DNA of 64,000 nucleotides from Pseudomonadota bacterium. GTDB taxonomy: Bacteria; Pseudomonadota; Gammaproteobacteria; Burkholderiales; Burkholderiaceae_C. The stretch spans positions 1 to 64,000 of the forward strand of contig JAIUOW010000023.1 in assembly GCA_020161775.1 (NCBI GenBank). Reading direction: 5' to 3'. The notes beneath the pieces were generated by a model. That model ran no database searches. It had not been told where the DNA came from and was given only the letters and a program-made list of their open reading frames with translations. Below are positions 19,178-27,575 of the stretch, piece after piece (the stretch's first letter is position 1; each line of letters starts with the position of its first letter). The position numbers were made by a program, and so were the translations under genes.

Positions 19178-21196
19178 ATGCGTACCGGCTTCACCCAGGC
19201 AAATGCCTTCCTCACGCTCACCACGCCCTTCGGCGCGGACGTGCTGCTGCTGGACGCGTTCGACGGGACGGAAGCCATCTCGCAGCCGTTCCGCTTTTCG
19301 CTGACCATGCGCGCGGGAAGCGCCACGCTGGACGCGGCCACCATCGTGGGCGCGGTGGCCACCGTCAAGATGGCGCTGGCCAACGGCCCCACGCGCTACT
19401 TCAGCGGCATCGTGTCGCGCTTTGTGCATTCGGGCGGCGACCGCGAGTTTTCGGCCTACTCGGCCGAGCTGGTGCCCAAGCTGTGGCTGCTCACGCTCAG
19501 CCGCAACCGCGTGATCTGGCAGAACAAGACGGCGGCCGACATCATCAAGGCCGTGCTGGGTGAATTTGGCGTGACCTTCGAGGCCAAGCTCACCGCCACC
19601 TACCCCACGCGCGAATACTGCGTGCAGCATGATGAAACGGCGTTTGATTTCATCTCGCGCCTGATGGAAGAAGAAGGCATCTTCTACTTCTTCACCTTCG
19701 CCAGCGGCACCCACACCATGGTGCTGGCGGATGCCACCAGCGCCCACACGGCCTGCGCCGACGCCGCCACGCTGCGCTTTTTGCCGCCCACCGGCGGCGG
19801 GCGCGAGCTGGTGGACACCGTGACGCGCATGGAGTCCGAAAGCCGCCTGGTGGCGCAGCAGTACACCTCCAACGACTACGACTACCTCAAGCCCAGCACT
19901 TCGCTGCTGGCCGACCAGACCGGCACGGCGGGCAAGGGCGCGCAGTTCGAATACCCGGGCGGCCACACCGTGGCGGCCGACGGCACGCAGCGCGCCAAGG
20001 TGCGCGTGCAGGCCGAGCAGGTGCAAAGCGCCGTGGCGCGCGGCCAGAGCTTTTGCTATGCGCTGGCGGCCGGCACCAAGTTCACCCTGTCGGGCCACAC
20101 CCGCACGGCGCTCAACACCGCCCATGTGCTGCGCACCGTGACGCACACGGCCAGCGAGCAGCACTACAGCAACGCATTCGAGACCTTCCCGGCCACGGTG
20201 CCGTTCCGTCCGCCGCGCAGTACGCCGCGCCCGCGCGTGGCTGGCAGCCAGATCGCCACGGTGGTGGGCTCCAGCGGCGAGGAAATCTGGACCGACAAGC
20301 ACGGCCGCATCAAGGTGCAGTTTCCCTGGGACCGCCTGGGCAAGAAGGACGAGAACAGCTCGTGCTGGGTGCGCGTGTCGCAGACCTGGGCCGGCCAGGG
20401 CTGGGGCGCGCTGTTCCTGCCGCGCATCGGGCAGGAAGTCATCATCAGCTACATCGATGGCGACCCTGACCGCCCGCTGGTCACGGGCAGCGTCTACAAC
20501 GCCGAAAAGACGCCGCCGGTGACGCTGCCGTCCAACCAGACGCAAAGCACCATCAAGTCGCGCTCGTCCAAGCAGGGCGCGGCCGGCAATGAAATCCGCT
20601 TCGAGGACAAGAAGGATGCCGAGGAGTTCTACTTCCATGCCCAGAAGGACATGAAGGTCGAGATCGAAAACGCCCTGACCACCACCGTCAAGGCCAGCCA
20701 CGAAGTGCACACGCTTGAAAAGGGCGACCGCACCGTGGACGTGCAGACCGGCAAGGAAGTGCACAAGGTCAAGGGCACGCGCGAGGTGGAAGTCACCGGC
20801 AACGAAACCCATACCGACAAGGCCGACTTCACCCACAAGGTCACGGGCAACTACGAGCTCAAGGTCACCGGCAACCTGGTGATCGACGTGACCGGTTCCG
20901 TCACGATCAAGGGCGCCAAGGACGTGGGCGTGAAGGCCGGCACCACGCTGGACGCCGAGGCCGGCACCGCCCTGACCAACAAGGCGGGCACGGCGCTCAC
21001 CAACCAGGCCGGCACGTCATTGACCAACAAGGCCAGCCTGGACCTGACCAACCAGGCGGGCACCGGCCTGAAAAACAAGGCCGGCACCACGCTGGACAAC
21101 GAGGGCGCCATGGTCACCAACAAGGGCTCGGCCATGCAGACCGTGGACGGCGGTGGCATGCTGACGCTCAAGGGCGGCCTGGTGAAGATCAACTGA
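19178..21196 (+). CDS. vgrG: T6SS spike protein VgrG (TssI)
   Basis: VgrG trimers cap the Hcp tube. The 672-residue protein has gp27-like domains (to about residue 370), a gp5 OB-fold around 375-470 (DKHGRIKVQFPWD, RIGQEVIISYIDGDPDRP), and a long beta-prism needle. The C-terminus carries seven copies of an 8-residue repeat of the form AGTxLTNK (residues 587-642), each encoded by 24 bases. The tail MLTLKGGLVKIN is typical of VgrGs without an enzymatic extension. ATG-19178 is chosen because it gives the family N-terminus; the open frame extends upstream into clpV. The following genes are probably its cargo or adaptors. Confidence 0.95.
   Translation: MRTGFTQANAFLTLTTPFGADVLLLDAFDGTEAISQPFRFSLTMRAGSATLDAATIVGAVATVKMALANGPTRYFSGIVSRFVHSGGDREFSAYSAELVPKLWLLTLSRNRVIWQNKTAADIIKAVLGEFGVTFEAKLTATYPTREYCVQHDETAFDFISRLMEEEGIFYFFTFASGTHTMVLADATSAHTACADAATLRFLPPTGGGRELVDTVTRMESESRLVAQQYTSNDYDYLKPSTSLLADQTGTAGKGAQFEYPGGHTVAADGTQRAKVRVQAEQVQSAVARGQSFCYALAAGTKFTLSGHTRTALNTAHVLRTVTHTASEQHYSNAFETFPATVPFRPPRSTPRPRVAGSQIATVVGSSGEEIWTDKHGRIKVQFPWDRLGKKDENSSCWVRVSQTWAGQGWGALFLPRIGQEVIISYIDGDPDRPLVTGSVYNAEKTPPVTLPSNQTQSTIKSRSSKQGAAGNEIRFEDKKDAEEFYFHAQKDMKVEIENALTTTVKASHEVHTLEKGDRTVDVQTGKEVHKVKGTREVEVTGNETHTDKADFTHKVTGNYELKVTGNLVIDVTGSVTIKGAKDVGVKAGTTLDAEAGTALTNKAGTALTNQAGTSLTNKASLDLTNQAGTGLKNKAGTTLDNEGAMVTNKGSAMQTVDGGGMLTLKGGLVKIN
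20936..21103 (+). repeat. Seven tandem 24-bp repeats inside vgrG
   Basis: Seven in-frame 24-bp units encode AGTTLDAE, AGTALTNK, AGTALTNQ, AGTSLTNK, ASLDLTNQ, AGTGLKNK and AGTTLDNE. The units are diverged at wobble positions, so the repeat is kept at protein level, consistent with one beta-strand rung of the spike per unit. Confidence 0.85.
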
Positions 21197-21197
21197 C

Positions 21198-21920
21198 ATG
21201 GCAGCCACCGACACAACACCGGCCCCCTTGCCCCCCACGGGCGAGATCGTCGTGTTCGAGCAACGCGACGAGGCGGGCGTGCTGCTCAGCCGCACACAGC
21301 TGCAAGACGGCGTGCCCCAGGGCGAGATGACGCGCTTCAGCCCGGACGGCCGCCCCGTGGCGCAGGCCAGCTACCAGGACGGCGTGCTGAACGGCACCTC
21401 CCGCCTGTGGGACGACAAGGGTCAGCTCGTGCAGGAGGCCAGTTACCGCGCCGGCCAGCAGCATGGCCTGACCCGGGTGTACGCCGCGGGCCGGCTGCTG
21501 TCCGAGCAGCTGTTCGCGTTTGGCCTGCCGCACGGCGAGATGACGTCCTATTCAGAGGCTGGCGTGCCCACTTGCAAGCTGATGTTCCAGCGTGGCGAGA
21601 TCGAGGGCGAGGCGCTTTTCATGCACGAGGGCCAGCTGGTGCGGCGTGCCAATTACCGCAAGGGCCTTCTGGAGGGCCAGGCGATCGACTACGATCGGGA
21701 CGGTGCCAAGGTGCAAAGCGCCGACTACAAGGCCAACCTGCTGGACGGATGGCTGCGGCGGTACTGGCCCAACGGCGAGGTGATGGAAGAGCTGCAGTAC
21801 AAAGCGGGCAAGCCGTTGGGCAAGCCGAAACGCTTCAACAGCAAGGGGGCCGAACAACACGATGACGCTGCGGGCCAGGCCAGCCTGATGCAGCGGCTCG
21901 AGAAACTCGTGAGGGGATAG
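21198..21920 (+). CDS. MORN-repeat (YwqK-like) protein next to vgrG
   Basis: The 240-residue soluble protein is built from about seven degenerate MORN-2/YwqK-type repeats, each with a G-x-x-x-G-x-x-x-x-Y/F pattern (for example LNGTSRLWDDKGQLVQ and LDGWLRRYWPNGEV). There is no signal peptide. Its start codon is one base past the vgrG stop, so it is translationally coupled. MORN-like proteins beside vgrG are sometimes described as antitoxin-, adaptor- or immunity-like, but the sequence does not decide among these. The C-terminus is charged (LMQRLEKLVRG). Confidence 0.8.
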   Translation: MAATDTTPAPLPPTGEIVVFEQRDEAGVLLSRTQLQDGVPQGEMTRFSPDGRPVAQASYQDGVLNGTSRLWDDKGQLVQEASYRAGQQHGLTRVYAAGRLLSEQLFAFGLPHGEMTSYSEAGVPTCKLMFQRGEIEGEALFMHEGQLVRRANYRKGLLEGQAIDYDRDGAKVQSADYKANLLDGWLRRYWPNGEVMEELQYKAGKPLGKPKRFNSKGAEQHDDAAGQASLMQRLEKLVRG

Positions 21921-21923
21921 GGC

Positions 21924-22313
21924 ATGGCAATACAGGCAGCCATGGGGGCGACGTTGCAGTGCAGTTTTGGCGTGGCGCCGGGCACGCTGATGGTGCTGCC
22001 CGCCAACCTGGTCATGACCGGGGGTGTGCCCGGCGGCAACATCATGGACAACAAGCCCATGGTGAACGTGCTGCCGTTCGGCATGTGCAATTCACCGTCC
22101 AACCCCATGGTGGCCGCGGCCACCGCCGCCGCCCTGGGCGTGCTGACGCCCATGCCCTGCATTCCCGTCACAGCCGCGCCCTGGGTGCCGGGCGCCCCCA
22201 CCGTGCTGATCGGCAACATGCCGGCACTGCAAAACTCCTGCAAGCTCATGTGCAACTGGGGTGGCGTCATCCAGATGCTGGTGCCCGGCCAGTTCACCGT
22301 GATGGTCCCCTGA
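21924..22313 (+). CDS. DUF4280 PAAR-like protein
   Basis: The 129-residue protein matches the DUF4280 family: the N-terminus GATLQCSFGVAPGTLMVLP, a central MDNKPMVNVLPFGMC, CIPVTAAPWVPGAPTVLIGN, and the ending MCNWGGVIQMLVPGQ. DUF4280 proteins are PAAR-like and sharpen VgrG spikes or tether effectors. Four cysteines (in QCSF, GMC, PCIP and LMCNW) could bind metal or pair. It is separated from the MORN gene by 3 bases and lies downstream of vgrG, consistent with a spike-tip role. No toxin domain is fused. Confidence 0.85.
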   Translation: MAIQAAMGATLQCSFGVAPGTLMVLPANLVMTGGVPGGNIMDNKPMVNVLPFGMCNSPSNPMVAAATAAALGVLTPMPCIPVTAAPWVPGAPTVLIGNMPALQNSCKLMCNWGGVIQMLVPGQFTVMVP

Positions 22314-22326
22314 CACCGCCAACACC

Positions 22327-22542
22327 ATGCAATACACCATCTCCATGACCTCCCGGATGCTTGCGCTGGCGGCGCTGTGCATCTTCCTGCTGTGCGTGCT
22401 GCTGTTCCTGCTGGGTGTGGAGCTGGGCAAGCGCTTTGCCACGCCCGCCGCGCCAGCCCCCGTGGCCGAGCGCATCACCCCCGCCGAGACGGCGCCTGCG
22501 ATGCAGGTGCCGTCGTCGGCCCCGATTTCCATAAAACCATAA
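22327..22542 (+). CDS. Small single-pass membrane protein, 71 aa
   Basis: I do not recognise a family. One strong transmembrane helix lies at residues ~9-33 (LALAALCIFLLCVLLFLLG), followed by a Pro/Ala-rich periplasmic or cytosolic tail. The gene fits exactly between the DUF4280 gene (13 bases before) and the binding-protein gene (14 bases after), so it is likely translated as part of the operon. Roles such as membrane anchor or immunity protein are only inference. Confidence 0.6.
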   Translation: MQYTISMTSRMLALAALCIFLLCVLLFLLGVELGKRFATPAAPAPVAERITPAETAPAMQVPSSAPISIKP

Positions 22543-22556
22543 GGCTGGGAAGACCC

Positions 22557-23585
22557 ATGTTCTCAAACCACTTCCTTCACCATGCCCGCCGCCAGGGGGG
22601 TATCTGGCTGCGCTGGGCCGTCCTGGCGCTGGGCATTGCCGCCAGCGGCGCTGCATTGACCCAGACGCCACCAGCCAAACCGGCAGCTGCGGCCACCCCC
22701 GCGGCCAAACCTGCGCCCGCGCCAGGCGCCGCCGCGCCCGCCGCCGCGGCGCCGGTCCCGGCGGCCGCCGCCAGCGGTGCCGCCCAGGCGGCGCAGGCCG
22801 CCGTGACGCTGTCGCCCGCGCCAGCGCTGGTCAAGGTGCCCGACGGCCGGCTGCTCGCGCCCGACATCGCCCGCATCGTCACGCGTGGGGAACTCATCGT
22901 GGCCATGCTGGGCGTGGACACGCCGCCTTTTTTCTATGAGAAAAAGGGCGAGCTGGTCGGCCTGGAGGTGGACCTGGCGCGCGCCATCGGCAAGGAGCTG
23001 GGCGTCAAGGTGCGCTTCAACCGCGAGGCCAAGACCTTCAACGCCGTGGTGGACATCATTGCCCGCGGCGAAGCCGACATGGCCATCAGCAAGCTGTCGC
23101 GCACGCTGGCACGTACCCAGGTCATCAGCTTCAGCCAGCCGTACCTCACGCTGAACCACGCGCTGATCCTCAACCGCGTGAAGTTCGCGCAATACGCCAA
23201 GGACAAGCCGCTGCCACAGGTTATCCGCAACTTCACGGGCAGCATCGGCGTGATCGCCAAGTCCTCGTTCTCCGACTATGCCCAGCGCAACTTCCCCAAG
23301 GCCAAGGTCCAGGAATACCCGGGCTGGGGCGACGTGCTCAAGGCGCTGGAAAAAGGCGAGGTCATCGGCGCCTACCGCGACGAATTCGAAGTCAAGCGCA
23401 TCCTCAAGGCGGACCCCACCGCTTCGCTGGTGTTGCGCACCGTGACGCTCAAGGACCTGGAGGACACGCTGGGCATCGCCGTGGGTATCACGGACCGGGT
23501 GCTGCTGGCATTCGTCAATGAATACCTGACCCAGCGCACCGACAAGCTGACCACCGACAAGGTGCTCGCGGCCCTCGAAAAATAA
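22557..23585 (+). CDS. Periplasmic solute-binding protein, amino-acid (family 3) type
   Basis: The protein resembles family-3 extracellular binding proteins (PBP2 fold). It has ITRGELIVAMLG-like and FFYEKKGELVGLEVDLARAI motifs after a signal sequence (residues ~18-35), and an Ala/Pro linker (~36-95) that may tether it. The ligand-binding domain spans ~100-335. It would bind polar amino acids or related anions in the periplasm. No ABC permease or ATPase genes are adjacent; two sodium/proton-coupled symporters of another class follow, which is unusual. ATG-22557 is preferred over upstream in-frame positions because it gives a signal peptide. It sits inside the T6SS locus. Confidence 0.8.
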   Translation: MFSNHFLHHARRQGGIWLRWAVLALGIAASGAALTQTPPAKPAAAATPAAKPAPAPGAAAPAAAAPVPAAAASGAAQAAQAAVTLSPAPALVKVPDGRLLAPDIARIVTRGELIVAMLGVDTPPFFYEKKGELVGLEVDLARAIGKELGVKVRFNREAKTFNAVVDIIARGEADMAISKLSRTLARTQVISFSQPYLTLNHALILNRVKFAQYAKDKPLPQVIRNFTGSIGVIAKSSFSDYAQRNFPKAKVQEYPGWGDVLKALEKGEVIGAYRDEFEVKRILKADPTASLVLRTVTLKDLEDTLGIAVGITDRVLLAFVNEYLTQRTDKLTTDKVLAALEK

Positions 23586-23600
23586 CCGGCAAGGCACGAT

Positions 23601-24875
23601 ATGAACGCAAAAAAACTCTACGCGCTCGCACTCAACCCCTGGGTGGTGATTGGCAGCCTGGCCGCCGGTTTTGCCGTCGGCATGATGGCGCCCGCCTTTG
23701 CCGTCAAGCTGGGCTTCATCGGCGACGTCTATGTGGACCTGCTCAAGATGATCACGCTGCCCTTCATGGTGTCGGCGGTGATCTTCAGCCTGCAGCGGCT
23801 GTTCCGCGAGGGCGGCACGGGCAAGCTGCTGGGCCGGGTGGTGGTGGTGTTCCTGGCGTTCTCGGCGGTGGTGGCCATCCTGGGTGCGCTCACGCTGCTG
23901 ATCATGCGGCCGGGCGAGAACCTGTCGCCCCAGACCATGCAGACCTTTGGCCAGATCGTGGGCAACGACCTGAACTCCAGCGACACGGTCATGGAGCTCA
24001 AGGGCGTGGACGCCGTGCAGAAGACCGTCGGCTTCTCGGAAGTGCTGCTCAGCCTGGTGCCCACCAACATCTTCTCGGCCCTGGCCAGCGGCGACACATT
24101 GAAGGCCCTGGTGTTTGCCATGCTGTTCGGCCTGGCCGTGGGCCATGTGCCCTCGCGCATCTCCGACGGCCTGACCCATTCGCTGGAGACCATCTACCAC
24201 TCGTGCCAGACGCTGGTGCGCTGGCTCAACTACCCGCTGCCCATCGTGCTGTTCTGCATGAGCGCGGCGCAGCTGGGCAAGACCGGCATGGAGCCCCTGC
24301 AGGCCATGATCCAGTTCGTGGTGGCGTTCTTCGTGGCCTCCATCGTCATCCTGGTGATCGCAGCCGTCATCATCTGGCAACGCTCCAACAACTCGTTCGG
24401 CCAGACGCTGAATGCGCTGCGCGGACCCTTCGCGCTGGCGCTGGCCACGCGCAGCAGCGCCACCTGCATGCCCATCATGATCGAGAGCCTGGCCGACCGC
24501 CTGGGCTTTGCCCGCTCGCGCGTGGAGCTGCTGGTGCCGCTGGCGGTGTCGCTGTTGCGCACCGGGCCGGTGGTGTACTACGTCTGCGCCACGCTGTTCA
24601 TTGCCCAGCTATACGGCCGCGCGCTGAGCCCGGCCGACGTGGCCGTGGTGATGGCCGCCTCGATCCTGGCCGGCTTTGCGTCCGCCGGCATGACCGGCCT
24701 GGTCACCGTCTCGCTGGTGGGCATGACCTGCACCTACCTGGGCCTGCCGTTCGAGGCCGCGTTCATCCTGTTCCTGGCGGTGGACCCGATCTGCGACATG
24801 CTGCGCACGCTGGTGCTGGTCATCGGCAACACGGCCGCCGTGTCGCTGATCTGTCCCAAACCACTCAAGATCTAG
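23601..24875 (+). CDS. DAACS-family dicarboxylate/amino-acid:cation symporter (1)
   Basis: The 424-residue protein belongs to the SDF/GltP family of secondary transporters for glutamate, aspartate or C4-dicarboxylates. Eight hydrophobic segments and the two re-entrant loops can be traced. HP1 has TRSSATCMPI in place of the usual SSSxxTLP. The TM7 motif NMDGT is absent, reading LRTGPVVYY. The TM8 region keeps D-x-x-C-DMLRT and GN. The altered TM7 suggests changed cation coupling. It lies 15 bases after the binding protein and 10 bases before a racemase. Confidence 0.9.
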   Translation: MNAKKLYALALNPWVVIGSLAAGFAVGMMAPAFAVKLGFIGDVYVDLLKMITLPFMVSAVIFSLQRLFREGGTGKLLGRVVVVFLAFSAVVAILGALTLLIMRPGENLSPQTMQTFGQIVGNDLNSSDTVMELKGVDAVQKTVGFSEVLLSLVPTNIFSALASGDTLKALVFAMLFGLAVGHVPSRISDGLTHSLETIYHSCQTLVRWLNYPLPIVLFCMSAAQLGKTGMEPLQAMIQFVVAFFVASIVILVIAAVIIWQRSNNSFGQTLNALRGPFALALATRSSATCMPIMIESLADRLGFARSRVELLVPLAVSLLRTGPVVYYVCATLFIAQLYGRALSPADVAVVMAASILAGFASAGMTGLVTVSLVGMTCTYLGLPFEAAFILFLAVDPICDMLRTLVLVIGNTAAVSLICPKPLKI

Positions 24876-24885
24876 GGAGATTGCC

Positions 24886-25599
24886 ATGTCGCGCATCGGT
24901 GTGTTCGGCGGAATGGGTCCCCAGGCCACGGTCGATTTTCTGGACAAGCTCGTGCGGCTCACGCCCGCGTCGCGTGACCAGGACCACCTGCCCGTGATCG
25001 TGGCCAGCCTGCCACACATCCACGACCGCTCGCGCGCCATCCTGGGCACCGGGCCCGACCCGCTGCCCATGCTGCTGTCGGGCATTGATTTCCTCAACAG
25101 CTCGGGCGTGGGCGTCATCGCCATTCCCTGCAATTCCTCGCACCACTGGTATGAGCAGATGAGCCAGCGCAGCGCGGTGCCCATCCTGCACATTGCCCAG
25201 ACCTGCGTCGCGGCCATGGCGCAATCCGCCGGCAAGGTCGCCGTTTTTGCCACGCGCGGGGCGCTGGCCTCGGGCTTTTACCAGCGCGCGCTGCAAGCCC
25301 GTGACATCGGCTTCGTGGTGCCGGACCCTGACACCGCGCAGGCGCAGGTGGACAGCTGCATCCGCGAAATCAAGGCCGGCAACATGGCCGCGGGCGGCGC
25401 GCACCTGGCGGCGGCCCTGGCCGATGCCCATGCGCATGGCGCGACTGCCGTCATCATGGGCTGCACTGAAATCCCGATCGCCGCGCAGCACGCGGGCGAT
25501 ACCCCGCTGACGCTGGTGGACAGTTCTCTGGAGCTGGCCCGTGCCAGCGTCAACTACGCGCTGGCGCGCGGCTGGAACAGGCCCGGATGGGATTCCTGA
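24886..25599 (+). CDS. Aspartate/glutamate racemase family enzyme
   Basis: The 237-residue protein has the two-cysteine active site of PLP-independent Asp/Glu racemases: Cys82 in IPCNSSHHWY and Cys193 in MGCTEIP, plus the N-terminal GVFGGMGPQATVDF. It should interconvert L- and D-aspartate or glutamate, or act on a related acid, in the cytoplasm. It overlaps the next transporter by 13 bases. Flanked by two amino-acid symporters within a T6SS locus, it may process D-amino acids taken up from the medium or from lysed neighbours; that is inference. Confidence 0.9.
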   Translation: MSRIGVFGGMGPQATVDFLDKLVRLTPASRDQDHLPVIVASLPHIHDRSRAILGTGPDPLPMLLSGIDFLNSSGVGVIAIPCNSSHHWYEQMSQRSAVPILHIAQTCVAAMAQSAGKVAVFATRGALASGFYQRALQARDIGFVVPDPDTAQAQVDSCIREIKAGNMAAGGAHLAAALADAHAHGATAVIMGCTEIPIAAQHAGDTPLTLVDSSLELARASVNYALARGWNRPGWDS

Positions 25600-27068
25600 G
25601 CCGGCTCTCAGCCAATCCGCTGGCGCTGCTGGCCTGTGTGGTCGCCGGCGCGCTGGTGGGCATCTTCCTGCCCGAGCTGGGCACGGGCGCCGCCGTGCTC
25701 AGCCAGCTGTACCTGTCCGTGGTCAGCATGGCGGCGCTGCCGCTGCTGCTGGTGGCCACGTTCTTTGGCCTGCGCCAGACCATGGCATTGCCCCAGCCGG
25801 GCCTGCGGGTGCTCATGATCGCCGCGCTGGCCGTGGTGCTGGTGGTCGTCTGTGCCGCTGCCGGCACGCTCATGGGCGTGGTGGCGGCGCCGGGGCAGAA
25901 CCTGAGCCATGACACGCGCGAATACCTGGGCGGCATGGTGCAAAGCGCCGGGGGCGACGCAGCCAGCGCCGAGATCACCCTCATGGATCGCGGCGAGCCG
26001 CCAGCCCGCGACAAGCCGTTCCTGTCCGGGGTGTTCCCTGACAACTTCTTTCGTGCCCTGGCCGAAGGCAAGTCGCTGGGCATCCTGCTGTGCGCCATCC
26101 TGTTCGGGCTGGCCTTTGCCGCGCTGAGCAAGACCCAGAACAACCCGCTCACGCAGGTGTTCGAGGCGATCTACCGCGCGCTTGAAATCATCATTTCTCG
26201 GGTCAACCTGTTCATTCCGCTGCTGGTGTTTGGCGTGACGGCATCGTTCTTCGCGGTCACCGAGCCGCGCACGGTGGCCGCCATGCAAAGCTTCCTGTGG
26301 AGCTTCATGCTGATGGTGCTGGTGCTGGGTGCGCTGGCCGTCGGGCTGATCGCGCGCCAGTCGGGGCTGCCGGTGCTGGCCGTGTTGCAGGCCCTGAAGG
26401 CCCCCGCGCTGATCAGCCTGACCTCGGCCAGCACCACCGCCAGCATCCCTGACACCATCGAAGCCATGAGCACGCGCCTGGGCTTCAGCCGGGGCGTGGT
26501 CGAACTGGTCACCCCCATCTCTTCGGTGTTCCTGCGTTCGGGCTCGGCCCTGTACTACGCCTTGCTGACCGTGTTCGTGGCCAACCTGTATGGCCGCGCG
26601 CTCACGCCCGACCAGCTGGCCCTGATCTGCGCGGGCTCGGCCGTGGCGGCCTTCGCCTCGGCGGGCAGCAACAGCCTGGCCAACGTGGCCTATGCCAGCA
26701 TGGTGCTCGCATTGCTGCAACTGCCTGCCGAAGCTGCCCTGGCGCTGTTCCTGGCCATCGACCTGATCTGCGAGGCACCGCGCAACTGGCTCACGCTGAT
26801 GTTCTCCTGCGCGCTGATGGCACTGGTCTCGCGCGGCCTGCCGTCCGAGCGCCAGGCCGCGCAGGAGCCGGGCGCCGCCGTGGCCGCGCTGCCGGTGCGT
26901 TTTGCATTCACCCGCAGCGACCTTATGATCGCCGCGGCATGCTCGATGGCGGCAGCGCTGCTGATCGTCATGCTGGGCATAGGCGTTGGCCTGCGCCGTG
27001 GCGAGGGCGCGCAGGCCCCCGGACTGAGCCTGGGCCATGTATGGACAGCGGAAACAACCCGAACGTGA
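25587..27068 (+). CDS. DAACS-family dicarboxylate/amino-acid:cation symporter (2)
   Basis: A second, 493-residue SDF/GltP-family symporter with only distant similarity to the first. It has HP1 LTSASTTASIP and a degenerate TM7 (LRSGSALYY instead of NMDGT). TM8 reads AIDLICEAPRN, losing the DMxRT element retained by its neighbour. An extra hydrophobic segment at about 440-475 precedes a short tail. Its TGA overlaps the tssJ ATG (TGATG), coupling the module to the second half of the T6SS operon. Confidence 0.85.
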   Translation: MGFLSRLSANPLALLACVVAGALVGIFLPELGTGAAVLSQLYLSVVSMAALPLLLVATFFGLRQTMALPQPGLRVLMIAALAVVLVVVCAAAGTLMGVVAAPGQNLSHDTREYLGGMVQSAGGDAASAEITLMDRGEPPARDKPFLSGVFPDNFFRALAEGKSLGILLCAILFGLAFAALSKTQNNPLTQVFEAIYRALEIIISRVNLFIPLLVFGVTASFFAVTEPRTVAAMQSFLWSFMLMVLVLGALAVGLIARQSGLPVLAVLQALKAPALISLTSASTTASIPDTIEAMSTRLGFSRGVVELVTPISSVFLRSGSALYYALLTVFVANLYGRALTPDQLALICAGSAVAAFASAGSNSLANVAYASMVLALLQLPAEAALALFLAIDLICEAPRNWLTLMFSCALMALVSRGLPSERQAAQEPGAAVAALPVRFAFTRSDLMIAAACSMAAALLIVMLGIGVGLRRGEGAQAPGLSLGHVWTAETTRT

Positions 27069-27565
27069 TGAACCGAAAAAGCTTTATCGCCGCCGCCCTG
27101 GGGGGCCTGGGCGCCAGCCTGCTGGCCGGCTGCGGCAGCGTCAACCGCCTGATGAACCTGGTGGGCTTCAAGGGCACCCGGCTGGCCTGGAAAGAGATCG
27201 TCATCGCCGCGGCCGATGGCGCCAACCAGAACAGCGCCGTGGCCGTGGACATCGTGCTCGTGCTGGAAGAGGCCGCCATCGAAAAGCTGTCGGCCCTGCC
27301 GGCGCCGAAATGGTTTGCCAGCCGGGCGGACCTGCTCAAGACCTTCCCCGGCGAGTTCAGCTACAAGAGCTGGGAAATCACGCCGGGCCAGATCCTGCGC
27401 CTGCCCGGCTCGGTCTTTGGTTCTCCCAATGTGCTGACAGTGTTTGTTTTTGCGGACTACCTGGCGCCCGGAGAGCACAGAATGAGAGTAGATCAGTTGC
27501 AAAACGGGATAATGATCCAGTTGGCGGCGCGGGGCTTTACCGTGCAACCGCACAAGCCGGATTAA
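27068..27565 (+). CDS. tssJ: T6SS outer-membrane lipoprotein TssJ
   Basis: TssJ anchors the trans-envelope complex (TssJ-L-M) to the outer membrane. The 165-residue product has a lipoprotein signal with lipobox LLAGC (Cys22) and a transthyretin-like beta domain with conserved blocks around IVIAAADGANQNS and KSWEITPGQ. Earlier in-frame positions upstream lie within the symporter gene; ATG-27068 gives a proper signal peptide. tssK follows after 10 bases. Confidence 0.9.
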   Translation: MNRKSFIAAALGGLGASLLAGCGSVNRLMNLVGFKGTRLAWKEIVIAAADGANQNSAVAVDIVLVLEEAAIEKLSALPAPKWFASRADLLKTFPGEFSYKSWEITPGQILRLPGSVFGSPNVLTVFVFADYLAPGEHRMRVDQLQNGIMIQLAARGFTVQPHKPD

Positions 27566-27575
27566 AGGAGGCCGA

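Noticed and set aside
20936-21103. Regular 24-bp repeats considered as a CRISPR array
   Set aside because: The units are contiguous without spacers and encode in-frame protein repeats of VgrG. No cas genes are in the window.
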